Below are positions 1 to 11,142 of a stretch of 64,000 nt of DNA, piece by piece; positions within the stretch are counted from its first letter, which is position 1; each line of letters starts with the position of its first letter. A program made the position numbers and the translations under genes. The notes beneath the pieces are model-generated. The model saw only the letters and a program-made list of their open reading frames with translations, did not search any database and was not told the origin of the DNA. The stretch is from assembly GCA_949358305.1 (NCBI GenBank), contig OX442317.1, forward strand, positions 14,450,491-14,514,490, written 5' to 3'. Source of the DNA: Strigamia acuminata (Eukaryota; Arthropoda; Chilopoda; Geophilomorpha; Linotaeniidae).

Positions 1-573
1 CAGATAGAAGAAAATGTGACGAGACATTTTTAACAGCTAGATTTCCGTATTAAATTACCTGAGAGGTTTTTAAGTTAAAGGAAATAATTAATATCGAGAT
101 CTGATTCATTTGAGAAATGACAATGTGTCATTTAAGGTTAGAGTTTCCATAATTGGAAAAAAATTCTGGACTTAAGGGAAAAGCTAAAATTCCACCAGTG
201 GATAAAGAAATTGTTTTGTCAATTTAATGAAAGGTTAAATTGAATTTTACTTAGCTTTGAAGTTCTCTTGATCCATGCCATGACGAAGAGGATATCCGCG
301 TGGGTTGTCGAAAATCGAGGAATACGGTCGTTATTCGTCCCTGGGTATCAGATTCAAAGAGTTAGTCGAGTCAAAAGAAAAATGTGAAGGAGAGAAATTG
401 CATTTGAGAAAGGCAAGAAATCCAAGACATTTTTGAGATTCAGAAAAAGGAAGAAATTTTATTTCCCACAAAAATAAAATACAGTTCTTTAGGTGTAAAT
501 GGAAAAAAAAACTATTGTACAGTATAGTTTTAGACATGATGCTTTGCTGTTCCTTTTGTTTCGGCGGGAGCGC
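1..573 (+). mobile_element. 3' internal end of family D LTR retroelement (copy 1), non-coding
   Basis: This stretch lies immediately upstream of the LTR that starts at 574 and is read as the 3' end of the internal region of a plus-strand LTR element whose 5' part lies outside the window. The support is the G-rich tract at 562-573 directly before the LTR. It has counterparts directly before the 3' LTRs of the family A element (20751-20762) and the family C element (38224-38235, minus strand). I see no coding frame: the conserved C-terminal pol motifs present in the other elements are absent, so this part is 3' untranslated sequence or a degenerate internal region. Confidence 0.55.
562..573 (+). 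promoter_or_regulatory. Putative polypurine-tract-like primer site before family D 3' LTR
   Basis: The tract CGGCGGGAGCGC abuts the LTR start TGTTGCG. A near-identical 12-mer abuts the family A 3' LTR (GGCCGGGAGCGA) and the family C 3' LTR (CGCCGGCAGCGC on the minus strand). A plus-strand primer would be expected at this position. It is G/C-rich rather than a pure purine run, so the function is inferred from position and conservation. Confidence 0.45.
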
Positions 574-2319
574 TGTTGCGAATCAGTTCGAAACAGGAAA
601 TGCTTCTCAAAATATAAAGGAAAGAAAAGATGGTGAAAGTTGAAATAAGTCCGAACTTTTCACTAAAAAAGAAAAGAAAGAAAGAAATAAATTAGCTAAA
701 TTTATTTACCTTTCAGAAGACAATCAGTTGTCACTTAGTAGAAGTCGAATAGGCATAATCTCGAGTTGTCGATCACGTTGAAGTTCTAGGAGGTTCTGAA
801 AAGGAGTTCGAGCTTTTAAATAATTGTTCATATCGGAAATTAATTGCTATAGCTTATCTGAATGTGAAGAACTCCCCGGGTCGTGATACAAGCTCGGGAG
901 TCGAGTATGTCTGAAAGGAAAATACGGGTTAATTATAATCGAGGTTTACAGTTTTTCATTCGCGTTGTTTTATCACTTACGGATAAATAAAGACGGTTCG
1001 CTGGATTGGGGTAGAAGTCACGAATCTGCCTCAAATGTGGGAATAACTGTAAATGAGAGAAGGTTTAAATTAAAACGGATGTTTGGTTTGGTTAAATATG
1101 TTTACATGAAATGTTAAGTTATGTTTTAATTTATAACCGATTATTTGCTCACCTTAAGTTTACGAAATCCGGAGGAATGGGGCAGGAGTCACCGGCCTGC
1201 TTCATATGAGGGAATGACTGTAAATAAAGAATGTATAAGTTAGATATAATTGCGTTACTTGTTAAATTTATGTTTGACTTTATACTCGTGAAATTATTTA
1301 CCTTAAGTTTGGCTGAATCCGGATGCAATTCGGTTCGGGAGTTGCACGAGGCTGTAAATAGATATTAAGTTTTATTTACACTTGTTATTCATTCAAATAT
1401 TTATTTACCTTGTAGTTATATCGGTGAAGAACATCTCACGAGGTTGCAAAGTCGAGGAGACGGAAATCGTACGGCTTGGTTCGGGTGATGGACGCTGAAA
1501 TGGCCAAAAGAAACGCTCGTTTAAGCTCAAAGACACAAGCAATATGTTGGAAGGAAATACATATGTGCCTACTTACCTGAGCGGTAATTCATGGGATCGC
1601 GGGAGAGAAGTAATCCGCAGCAAAAGGCGATCGTGAGCGACGGCGTTGCATGAGGTCGGCCATTTTCAGTCGTTGAGACCCGGATGAAGCGTGCGGTTGA
1701 AAGTTTCTTCGATTATCTGCTAATGTAAATAGAAATTAGGTTTGCATGAATAATTAGAGGAATTAGTTTAGGTAATTTGATCACTTTCACTCCTGATTTA
1801 ATTTCGATGTGAGAGTAGACGATTTGCGAGGGATGACAAGACGCGATGGAGCATTCATACTCGCAAATGACGTCATTTACAGAGGAGTTGTATTTTGTTA
1901 ATGTTTATATAACTCAAGTTGTTGTTTGCTCGTTTTAAACATGTTTTTATCTCGGATTGCTGCTTCCTATGTGATCTGAGAAGTTTATTTAAGTTTGATT
2001 ATTTGTATTCACTCAGTTGCAATGTTAGGCTTAAAATCATAACCCTTGTTTTGTGACACTTGATATTTAATTGTTGTCAATCTCGTGTCACGTTTCGTCT
2101 CATTGTTAAAAGGATTAAATTCCTCACTTGCGAATAAAATATCAAGTTGAATAGTCAACTCCTCTCTCTCTCCATATCTCCTTGCAAAACAACAAAAAAA
2201 TGCTGAAGACCAGGCATAACGACGAGAGTCGATGCGACTCAGATCGGGCGATTTGCACAAGGCAAATAAATGCTCCGTGCCCGAATCCTATCTTCGGATC
2301 GCTGGCGTCGAAATCGACA
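574..2319 (+). repeat. Family D LTR, copy 1 (3' LTR)
   Basis: A long LTR of about 1746 bp that matches 61266-63152 along nearly its whole length. It starts TGTTGCG and ends ...TCGACA. The two copies differ at scattered bases and by an indel of about 140 bp near the promoter (extra sequence at about 62701-62850 in copy 2). This LTR contains three degenerate internal repeats with starts near 1011, 1168 and 1316, each with a form of 'GGAATNACTGTAAAT' or 'GGCTGTAAAT'. The 3' end (about 2200-2319) carries an open frame that continues into the leader in copy 2. Confidence 0.8.
1868..1912 (+). promoter_or_regulatory. Probable RNA polymerase II promoter in family D LTR (CRE-like site plus TATA box)
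   Basis: A palindromic TGACGTCA (1868-1875), the consensus CRE/ATF site, lies about 30 bp upstream of TATATAA (1906-1912). This is a standard core-promoter layout and would place transcription start near 1935-1945. In copy 2 the TGACGTCA is kept (62560-62567) but the TATA-like site reads TATACAA. The function is inferred from motif and position. Confidence 0.5.
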
Positions 2320-2334
2320 GGCGATACGAAAAAG
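2320..2334 (+). other. 15-nt LTR-to-PBS spacer retained at the satellite junction
   Basis: These 15 nt match the spacer between LTR end and primer-binding motif in copy 2 (63153-63167). A normally integrated 3' LTR should meet flanking DNA directly at its terminal CA. Here the spacer is kept up to the base before the primer site and the sequence then becomes satellite, sharing the microhomology AAAAGT. See findings. Confidence 0.6.
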
Positions 2335-4674
2335 TCTATTCTCCAAAATCATTGCTTGGATGTTGCTAAAACTTACATTGAAGCCTTCTACTAAGGTTTA
2401 AACACTATTTCAGAACATTCAGACACATTGGTCTTGTGGTGTTTGTGCTAAGTCAACTGTGACGTCAAATGAGATCAAAAGTTTATTCTTTCAAATTATT
2501 GCTTGGATGTTGCTAAAACTTACATTGAAGCTTTCTACTAAGGTTTAAACACTATTTCAGAACATTCAGAAACATTGGTCTTGTGATGTTTGTGCTAAGT
2601 CAACTGTGATGTCAAATGGGATCAAAAGTTTATTCTTCCAAATCATTGCTTGGATGTTGCTAAAACTTACATTGAAGCCTTCTACTAAGGTTTAAACACT
2701 ATTTCAGAACATTCAGAGACATTGGTCTTGTGATGTTTGTGCTAAGTCAACTGTGATGTCAAATGAGATCAAAAGTTTATTCTTTCAAATCATTGCTTGG
2801 ATGTTGCTAAAACTTACATTAAAGCTTTCTACTAAAGTTTAAACACTATTTCAGAACATTCAGAGACATTGGTCTTGTGGTGTTTGTGCTAAGTCAACTG
2901 TGATGAGATCAAAAGTCTATTCTCCCAAATCATTGCTTAGATGTTGCTAAAACTTACATTGAAGCCGTCTACTAAGGTTTAAACACTATTTCAAAACATT
3001 CAGAGACATTGGTCTTGTGATGTTTGTGCTAAGTCAACTGTGATGAGATCAAAAGTCTATTCTCCCAAATCATTGCTTGGATGTTGCTAAAACTTACATT
3101 GAAGCCTTCTACTAAGGTTTAAACACTATTTCAGAACATTCAGAGACATTGGTTTGTGGTGTTTGTGCTAAGTCAACTGTGATGTCAAATGAGATCAAAA
3201 GTTTATTCTTTCAAATTATTGCTTGGATGTTGCTAACACTTACATTGAAGCCTTCTACTAAGGTTTAAATACTATTTCTAAACATTCAGAGACATTGGTC
3301 TTGTGGTGTTTGTGCTAAGTCAACTGTGATGAGATCAAAAGTCTATTCTCCCAAATCATTGCTTGGATGTTGCTAAAACTTACATTGAAGCCTTCTACTA
3401 AGGTTTAAACACTATTTCAGAACATTCAGAGACATTGGTTTGTGGTGTTTGTGCTAAGTCAACTGTGATGTCAAATGAGATCAAAAGTTTATTCTTTCAA
3501 ATTATTGCTTGGATGTTGCTAAAACTAACATTGAAGCCTTCTATTAAGGTTTAAACACTATTTCAGAACATTCAGAGACATTGGTCTTGTGGTGTTTGTG
3601 CTAAGTCAACTGTGATGAGATCAAAAGTCTATTTTCCCAAATCATTTCTTGGATGTTGCTAAAACTTACATTAAAGCTTTCTACTAAGGTTTAAACACTA
3701 TTTCAGAACATTCAGAGACATTGGTCTTGTGATGTTTGTGCTAAGTCAACTGTGATGAGATCAAAAGTCTATTCTCCCAAATCATTGCTTGGATGTTGCT
3801 AAAACTTACATTAAAGCTTTCTACTAAGGTTTAAACACTATTTCAAAACATTCAGAGACATTGGTCTTGTGATGTTTGTGCTAAGTCAACTGTGATGAGA
3901 TCAAAAGTCTATTCTCCCAAATCATTGCTTGGATGTTGCTAAAACTTACATTAAAGCTTTCTACTAAGGTTTAAACACTATTTCAAAACATTCAGAGACA
4001 TTGGTCTTGTGATGTTTGTGCTAAGTCAACTGTGATGAGATCAAAAGTCTATTCTCCCAAATCATTGCTTAGATGTTGCTAAAACTTACATTGAAGCCGT
4101 CTACTAAGGTTTAAACACTATTTCAGAACATTTAGAGACATTGGTCTTGTGGTGTTTGTGCTAAGTCAACTGTGATGACATCAAAAGTCTATTTTCCCAA
4201 ATCATTTCTTGGATGTTGCTAAAACTTACATTAAAGCTTTCTACTAAGGTTTAAACACTATTTCAAAACATTCAGAGACATTAGTCTTGTGATGTTTGTG
4301 CTAAGTCAACTGTGATGAGATCAAAAGTCTATTCTCCCAAATCATTGCTTGGATGTTGCTAAAACTTATATTAAAGCTTTCTACTAAGGTTTAAACACTA
4401 TTTCAAAACATTCAGAGACATTGGTCTTGTGATGTTTGTGCTAAGTCAACTGTGATGAGATCAAAAGTCTATTCTCCCAAATCATTGCTTGGATGTTGCT
4501 AAAACTTATATTAAAGCTTTCTACTAAGGTTTAAACACTATTTCAAAACATTCAGAGACATTGGTCTTGTGATGTTTGTGCTAAGTCAACTGTGATGAGA
4601 TCAAAAGTCTATTCTCCCAAATCATTGCTTGGATGTTGCTAAAACTTACATTGAAGCCTTCTACTAAGGTTTAA
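2335..4674 (+). repeat. Satellite DNA, block 1 (~140/147-bp monomers)
   Basis: About 16 head-to-tail monomers. Two length classes occur. The short class has 'GTGATGAGATC' and a 140-bp period, for example ctaagtcaac at 3601, 3741, 3881 and 4021. The long class has 7 extra bases (GTGATGTCAAATGAGATC) and a 147-bp period. Nearly every monomer contains GTTTAAAC. The monomers are A+T-rich and nearly lack CpG. The left edge meets the family D element; the right edge is the TTAA used by the piggyBac-like element. Confidence 0.95.
4671..4674. repeat. TTAA target site duplication, left copy
   Basis: TTAA lies inside the monomer sequence CTAAGGTTTAAACAC. The matching copy is at 22405-22408, and joining the flanks through one TTAA restores a normal monomer. 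TTAA duplication is diagnostic of piggyBac-superfamily insertion. Confidence 0.85.
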
Positions 4675-4975
4675 CCCTTCCAACCCTGAGATGGGTCATT
4701 TTGTGACCCCGTTTTAAAAAAATCATTTTTTTTATAACAAATAAATTTTTTTTTTATCTGATTTTTGCTGACTATTCCTTTGAAACATCACTAGACACTA
4801 TACCACCATTGAAATTTTTTTAATTTTTTAAGTTTTTCTGTAATTTGAACTCAAAGTTTAACTGGGTCAAAAAAGACCCATCTTAGGAGTCCAAAGGTCA
4901 AAAATTATGATCATCAGCAGGCTCCGCTAATGTCAATCATGTCCATCACGTCCATATGGCGTTCACTACATGAAT
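4675..4975 (+). mobile_element. piggyBac-like MITE, left part (301 bp)
   Basis: Begins with the terminal repeat CCCTTCCAACCC, whose exact reverse complement GGGTTGGAAGGG ends the right part at 22404. The element is flanked by TTAA on both sides. It is about 432 bp in total once the inserted LTR element (4976-22268) and one TGAAT copy are removed. It has no transposase frame, so it is a non-autonomous MITE. Internal sub-repeats of the type GATGGGTC / AAGACCCATC occur near both ends, giving extra subterminal inverted structure. Confidence 0.85.
4971..4975. repeat. TGAAT target site duplication, left copy (family A LARD)
   Basis: The five bases TGAAT directly precede the LTR start at 4976 and recur directly after the second LTR (22269-22273). 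This is a perfect 5-bp duplication, in the size range for BEL/Pao integration. Confidence 0.85.
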
Positions 4976-6481
4976 TGTTGCGAGCAAGGACGCAACAAAA
5001 AGATTAGAAGACTCGCGTTTCACCTCTGAAAATGGTAGAAGATCTCTTTAATTTTAGTCCATAGTTTTGACCATGAGTTTGGGACATATCTGAGATGTCC
5101 AGTTGCCAGTTTTGACCGACGGTCGCATGCAGAGCAGACCTCGGCGGTTGTCGTGTTGTCGGTCGCACCTGGAATTGGTCAGGGGATATGTCTTTGATCG
5201 TTTTGTGGTTGTTTTAGTATTTGTTATTAGTTGTTTACCTCTGTTATTTGCTTTTGAGACGTTTTTGTGATCGGTTCGGGTTCCAGTACACTTGTGAATG
5301 AGCTGAGTGTATATTCTCAGCATAATCGCCATAGCATAGGTCAACTGGATTCAGGAAACTGTGTATTTATTAGTTTTAAAGAGGTTTTACATATTGTTTT
5401 GACGGTTGCTAACCTTTGCTGGATGTTTTAGTGTTTTGATGCTCATTGGAGACGTGGGACAGCAAGAAACAAACGGTTTTGGGTGTCCTTGGCATTTGAG
5501 TGCACATGAGCGCATTGGGATCGTGTTCGGGAGAGAGAGAGACCAGGAAACGCCTCGTTTGGCTTCCCTGCAACGTCCCCACACTGAGTTTGGAAGTCCC
5601 AGCGCTGTTGTCATGCCTTGGTCGACCCTGGAAGTCTGTTTGACTCGTTTCTGCTCTCATTCACGGCAGTTAGCAACTGCCTGGCCGCCATTTTGGAAAG
5701 GAGCGGTTCTCTTTGTGTTTGAGCACTGCTGGGAGATTTTCCTAGAACATAGCAAGGTGGGTAGCAATATTTATTTTAATACTTTGTGATTTTATAGAAG
5801 TGTTTTAACTGTACATTTGTTAATTTCACTTAACTTTACAAACAAGTGCAGAGATGAGTATTGAGGTAGGCTGCATTGCCATTGGTTGTTAATCTTCTTT
5901 TTGCTTTGTTAATTGTTAAGTATATTTTAGATTGAGTTTTGCCTTGGTTTCATTGCTTTATTTTGTCTAAATTCTATTTATGTTTTAAGAACAAATGTAC
6001 ATAGGTTTTAAGCTATTTTAGTTCAGATTGAATTACGCCATTGTTGCATCATTGCATTGTAGCTTGTTGTTGCTATGATTTAGTTGCTAGGCGCACTGTT
6101 GTTAGAGTAGGTTGCTAAAGAAGCAATAGTTGTTATCTGTTGTTAAGAATAAAGCCAGTTGATGTGTTTTTACTCTGCTTTGGGTGAATCATTTCTGATC
6201 TGGTTTTCTGCTACAAGAAACATGATAATGAGTGAGTAGAGAGTTTTGCATGCTCTCCTCCTCACTGAAGGCACAAGGTTTTTTCCCCAGTATCCAGAGA
6301 GCTGCTTTTATCACTTCAACTAAATGCAGTTGGGCCTAATTTCTCCAGATGCATTTAGGCCTACAACTTGGGCTGAGAATTCAACTTGTTTCATCATCCA
6401 CTATACAGTCTCGGGCGGTTTCCAGAGTTTGGTGACCAATTCGCCAGTCTTTTCCTGTGAGATCCAAGGTTGTTTGCTACA
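4976..6481 (+). repeat. Family A LARD 5' LTR (1506 bp)
   Basis: Starts TGTTGCGAGC, ends TTTGCTACA, and matches 20763-22268 at the same length. Several long stretches compared by eye show no difference, which suggests recent insertion. The first 22 nt form a perfect 7-bp stem (TGTTGCG/CGCAACA). A polyadenylation signal AATAAA is at 6148-6153, implying that the R/U5 part is the last ~300 bp. Confidence 0.92.
6148..6153 (+). promoter_or_regulatory. Polyadenylation signal AATAAA in family A LTR
   Basis: AATAAA followed about 20 bp later by T- and GT-rich sequence. The same site occurs in the 3' LTR near 21935. In the coding family A copy the site reads ATTAAA (near 57004), a common functional variant. 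Confidence 0.45.
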
Positions 6482-6494
6482 GGGAGCTGTTTTT
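6482..6494 (+). other. 13-nt spacer between family A LTR and primer-binding motif
   Basis: Bases GGGAGCTGTTTTT separate the terminal CA of the LTR from the TGG of the primer site. The integrated 3' LTR (ending 22268) lacks these bases, being followed directly by TGAAT. Confidence 0.6.
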
Positions 6495-6514
6495 TGGTAC
6501 CGTGATTCCAGGAT
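6495..6514 (+). promoter_or_regulatory. Primer-binding site, family A LARD
   Basis: TGGTACCGTGATTCCAGGAT begins with TGG, complementary to the CCA end of a tRNA. It resembles the TGGTGCCGTGACC-type primer sites typical of BEL/Pao elements. It matches 57364-57383 in the coding family A copy with one mismatch. The tRNA species is not identified. Confidence 0.65.
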
Positions 6515-9284
6515 TTCGTGCGCGTGTGTACAGCGCGCATGGAAAAGAGGTCATTTGGACGTTCAGCAAGTGATTCAAGTGGTTTGGTGCGTGCCAGTTG
6601 GTTCGTTTGTGCAGCTGGTTCTGTGAGCGACCTGCATCAAGTGCGCACGCCAGAGAGTCACGTGAGAGCGGCCATTGACGTCCTGAGTCTGCCAAGTCGT
6701 CAACACAACGCAATGTGCAAGTTGGACAGCTGCCTGAAGAAGAAGAACATTTAGTTGTTTATGCTTAGTGTTTTTGGTGGGCTGTTACTGGGTGATTGGT
6801 TGTGCCCTCTTGGGGGGAGGATAGTGTGTACATTTTTTTTTGCTTTGTAATTTTACTTTAAGTGCGTTTTGACTCCATTATAACTGCTTTAAGCAGGGGA
6901 GTTTTTTCTTGTTTGACTTAAGTTAGTTTAAGTGTTGGCTCACCTGTTGTTGAGTTTACACAAGAGTCAGTCATGTTGGGCGGGACATTACAGTTGTCTT
7001 TGATTCTTAGAAGTTCCAATATGCGCTTTGTCATCAAGTGGTCGACAGTGAAGGGCGACGCAAGGTTTTGGTCTCATCAGGCGAGATGGAGATGCATGCA
7101 GCTGTGGTTTCCACACGTCAAGCACGATGATTCCACATCTGCACAGCGCCTGAACTGTCCAAGATGTAGGTTGACTGTTGGTTGGCGCAGACGGGCCAAG
7201 GGACAAGTCACCCAGCTGTACAGGAAGGTGGACGCTTGCCATCAGAGCAGAGGAGAAAGCAGCTTGTTTGGTCAAGTTTCGTCATTGAAAGGGAGCCCAC
7301 AGTTCGGGCCCAAGATCGAGAGTACAAGTCACAATGTTGAGAAAAAGAGTGCCAATCAGCAAAGACGAATCATATCACCAGCCAAGACAAGCTCAAGGAG
7401 CTGGACAATGGTTGCTTGACTGCAGCAAAGTTTCAAGCCAATTCGTCTTTTTTCTTTTGTTCTTTGTTAGTAGTTTAAGTAAAAGAATTTTGTTAAGTTT
7501 AAGAGTTGATTAAGTTTGTGCGGTCAGTTCTATTGTGAACTGCGAGGGTTTCGGACTGCTGCGGAGCCGCCAGGTTTGAGGCTTGTTGGAAAGAGGTCCC
7601 GCGCTCGTTTGCTTGGTTTTTTGGTTGTCGCAAGCGAGTGGTTGCTCCTTCTCCTTTAATACACTCAGCCTGCTATTTGGGTTGTGTGGGAGAGTGGAGG
7701 CGAGGGATTCCGCCTCAAAGGGCTGCCGTGTTTGTCCGACAACCTTTCAGTGGGCTGACCACCCGTAGAAGTGTTTTGAGTCTGTTTTGGGGAATTTCCG
7801 CGTTATTTCGCAGTTTTTAAGCAAGTTTTGGTGTGTGAGGTTTTTAGAATTACCTGTGCGTGGGTTGAGATAAGAGAAGCCACACTAGCTGTTTGGAAAG
7901 AGAAGGCGGAAAGTTAGAAATCAGTCCTCCAATCAGTTTCATTTTGTGATAAAAGGTTTTTTGAGAAGTTACTGCTAAGAATTTGTAGACGTTCCCACTG
8001 CCAGCTTGTTGTACCTTTAGTTTGTGATTGGAGTAAGCTCGTTTTTTCGGTTGTTTTTTGGGATTTAGGGCAGAACGACTGCTTTAAGCAAGCCAAATCT
8101 CGTTTTACTGCGTCCACAATTTGGTTAAGATGTTTGGATACGTTACTGGGTTCATCATTATTTTTCTTAGTGTAAACCTTTTAGTTATAAGTTAGTTTTC
8201 AGAGTTTTGGAGAAAATTGCTTGTTATGTTCGCAGCCACCAAGCGTCTTTGCGAGGGCGCTTGTGGATCAGTTGGGTGGGTACCCCCTTTTTGGAAAGTT
8301 AGTCACTGTATGGTGGGGCTTGTTCAGGGTGAAACGACCGTCCATTAGAGTCAGTCTTTCAAATTCGAGACAATTGATGATAGTAAGTGCAGTCTCCACC
8401 TTGCACATTGTGTGGTTGGAAGGGGTATAAGGGCGCTTAATTGATCAGATCAGGGTTGTAAGAGCATTTTTCGAGACTCCACAGTTGTAGAATTTAGATA
8501 TTAGAGGTTAACAGTCTTTAAATTTATTTTTATTGAAAGTTGTCTCTATAAGAAATAGAAAGTTACATATTCGGGTTTTTTTGTGCGATTAGTTGACCTG
8601 CTTGTTCGAGCACCCATTTGGCACTAGGCCATTTGCGGTTGGCGGAGCAGAGTGCCGCATTGACGAATGGAACAATGGTTGGTCAGCAAAGCCAGCGAGA
8701 GAGGTAGTGTTTGAGGATGTTGTAGAATTTCATTTTTGGAAAGAGAAACTCAGCACTTCTCTCTCTTTTGAAGACTTGTTGTTCCTGCGGTTTAAGTTAA
8801 GATAGTTTTCCGAATTTGTTTCTTAGGGAATTTAGTTATAGCATAGTTAAGTAGTCCACTCACAATGGATTCCAGTGTTGTCCCACACTCAGTTCTTGGA
8901 TACATTCTGGGACTGGGGTTCAAAGGGCCAAGGCCTATTGCCTTGCAGTCAGAGTGGCAGTAGGAGAAGAAAGAGGACAATAAGCCCCGTTGGTTCGGAT
9001 TAAGGTTAGAAAGAGCCAAAGAGAGATAAGTCTTATTTGTCAAAACAGAAAAGAGAGGTTGTTGAAGTACGTCGATAGGGCGGGGCGTTCGTCAGTCAAC
9101 CCTCAAATTCCCAAAGCAGCCTCGTGACGTTGCAATGTGTAACGTGATAAGCATGTGAGATCTCGTTACAAGAGTCGCGTTGGATAGGGAATTAGCATTA
9201 ACATGTGAGTGTTGAGTTAAGGGTCACTTGCATAGGTTCATTTTTGCACTGCTAACCAAAGTCAGTCGAACTGAACAATAGAAA

Positions 9285-9425
9285 AAGGGCTTTAGTCGGT
9301 TAACAGTTGGTCCGTCGAACCCCGAGTTGGAAAAAAAAACGTTTAGTTGGTTAACGGTGGCCCAACAAACCCAAAGAAAAAGGCTTTAGTTGGTTAACGG
9401 TGGCCCAACAAACCCATAGAAAAAG
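9285..9425 (+). repeat. Short tandem repeats, LARD internal region, set 1
   Basis: Three imperfect units of about 50 bp. Each has a form of TTTAGTTGGTTAACGGTGG followed by CCCAACAAACCC, separated by A-rich linkers. In the second and third units GTTGG and CCAAC flank the GTTAAC core and could pair as a stem. Confidence 0.7.
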
Positions 9426-9437
9426 CAATTAGAGAGT

Positions 9438-9573
9438 CTTAAGCGGATGATAGTTAAGTCCGTCAGGCTTAAGCAATTAAGAGGTTTTTTAAGCGGATGA
9501 TAGTTCAGTCAGTCAGGCTTAAGCGAATTGGAGGTTCTTAAGCAATTGATAGTTCAGTCTATCAGGCTTAAGC
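9438..9573 (+). repeat. Three tandem stem-loop repeats, LARD internal region, set 2
   Basis: Three units at about 9438-9474, 9488-9524 and 9537-9573 share an outer stem CTTAAGC/GCTTAAG (truncated in unit 2). The inner bases differ between units but keep pairing: CGGA/TCCG in unit 1 and TGATAG/CTATCA in unit 3. Retained pairing despite sequence change hints at a selected RNA structure. Confidence 0.65.
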
Positions 9574-11142
9574 AAGCACTTTTGTGCAAGCATTAGGGTT
9601 AGTGAAAGGTTAGGAGCCCAGAAGCAGAGTTCTTTCACTTTCTCGGTTGTTCAAGGACAGGGTACACTCGCCCTTAGTGACAAGGTGCGAGTCCAACAAC
9701 CTTGATGTGAGAAAGGGCCAGGGATTCTATATTCTTTTCTCTTTTATGCAGAGCCAGGCGCTCCTTTTTTAGGTTTAGTTTCGTATACTCACTCAGGGTG
9801 CATGGGGTAAAGTTCTTGAGGGTCCTCGTCAGTCGGGGCATGGTTTCGGTCTCGCGGGGGATGGAACGGAACAGTTTTTTGAGCGTGTCGGTTCTCTGGT
9901 GGACACTCGTGTTATTGGACCCAATACACGAGGAGCTAATCGGTTTTAGAGGGTGAGCTTCTTCACCATACTTTAATTCCTGTTGCTCACGTTCTCCTGA
10001 GCTTCTGCGCACTGTTCAACTTTCAGTCTTGTCCATTGCTCCTCCGAGATAGGCAGTAAGCTTTGCCTTGGTACTTAGATTGTGCAAGGAAGTCTTCTCC
10101 TCCTTTGGATCCGGGTTTCTTTTTACCTATGCACGAAATTGAGTCAGTTAATTCGTCAAATGCGTCAAGCATTGGGAGATGTGCGATCAAGGTTGATCGG
10201 ATCGCAACTTGTTTTCACGCCCCCTCCTACCCAAAGTTTTGAGCACAGAAGCACAAGTGTTTTGGCTGAACACAGGTGCACAACTGTTTTTTTTGGGGTT
10301 CCTGAGAGAAAAGGTCGAGGGTTAGATCTAAAGAGTAAGTCGTGATTTCGAGTTCCCTTGGGCTAGCTTCCGATAGGAGGACGTAGAGGCGACGATATAG
10401 TAGAAATTAGTAATTAGTCTTTTTTTTTTAGTGTTTGAGTTCAGAGCTTTTTGCGACGAGTCTGACGGTCACACGTCCATGGGGTTTGGGTTAGTGGCGT
10501 GTCAGATACTCGCGGAAGTCTTCTGAAACAAAAGCTTAGTTAGTCAAAGGTTAGTTAATTCATAGTTTTTACCTTTAAAAAGTGGCTTTCTCTCACAAAG
10601 AAATCCACAGGTGTTGTTTTTTCCAAGCTTTTTTGGCTCTGGCATTAGTGGTTTAAACGCCGTGGCAGCTTTCTTTTTCTGTCGGGAGAAAAATGGGTTA
10701 TGATAGAAAGGAAGGTTTAGCTGAGATATTAGCCAGAGAGAAGGTCGACTTGAAGAGAAAGCATTGAGGATAATTCGCGGTGTCAGGGGATACCCATAGT
10801 TTTTTGTTAAAAAAGGGAATTATGTGTTGTGCTCTTAGATTCAAATTTTTGGCTTGTCTTGCGTTAGTTTAGCAGAGCCCTGCTTGTAGTAGAAAAAAAA
10901 AATGAGAAAAGATTTTGTACTAGTAGTCGGGTGGGGCACGATTGAAGTTACCTGTCTTAAATTTAAGTGGCCGCTTCTCGTTGTGAGAGTTCTAGAGAGG
11001 TTTGAATGGAGATTTCACTAAGGGAGGGGTTTCGTTTTCTGCAATGTCAACGGGTAACTGTTTTTAAAGGTGAGCACAATTTTCTTAATTTTTCAGGTGT
11101 ATTTAGACTGGGGGTGTGTTCTTTGACATTGCGCGTTATTGG

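Larger units (their letters stand above)
6515..11142 (+). other. Family A LARD internal region, left part, non-coding
   Basis: The first part (to about 6905) matches the leader of the coding family A element (57384-57768). After that the two are unrelated. The remainder is G/T-rich with many stop codons in all frames. The longest frame is 148 codons at 6973-7419, with no family I recognise. The only strong internal structure is the tandem and inverted repeat cluster at about 9285-9573. The sequence is cut at 11142 by the family B element and resumes at 19938. Confidence 0.7.

Noticed and set aside
5054-5789. Open frames of 75-127 codons in the family A LTR, present identically at 20841-21576
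   Set aside because: They overlap one another on both strands, show no known domain, and are identical only because the two LTRs are copies of each other.
6973-7419. 148-codon frame in the LARD interior
   Set aside because: No recognisable motif, an overlapping antisense frame, and composition like the surrounding non-coding sequence.
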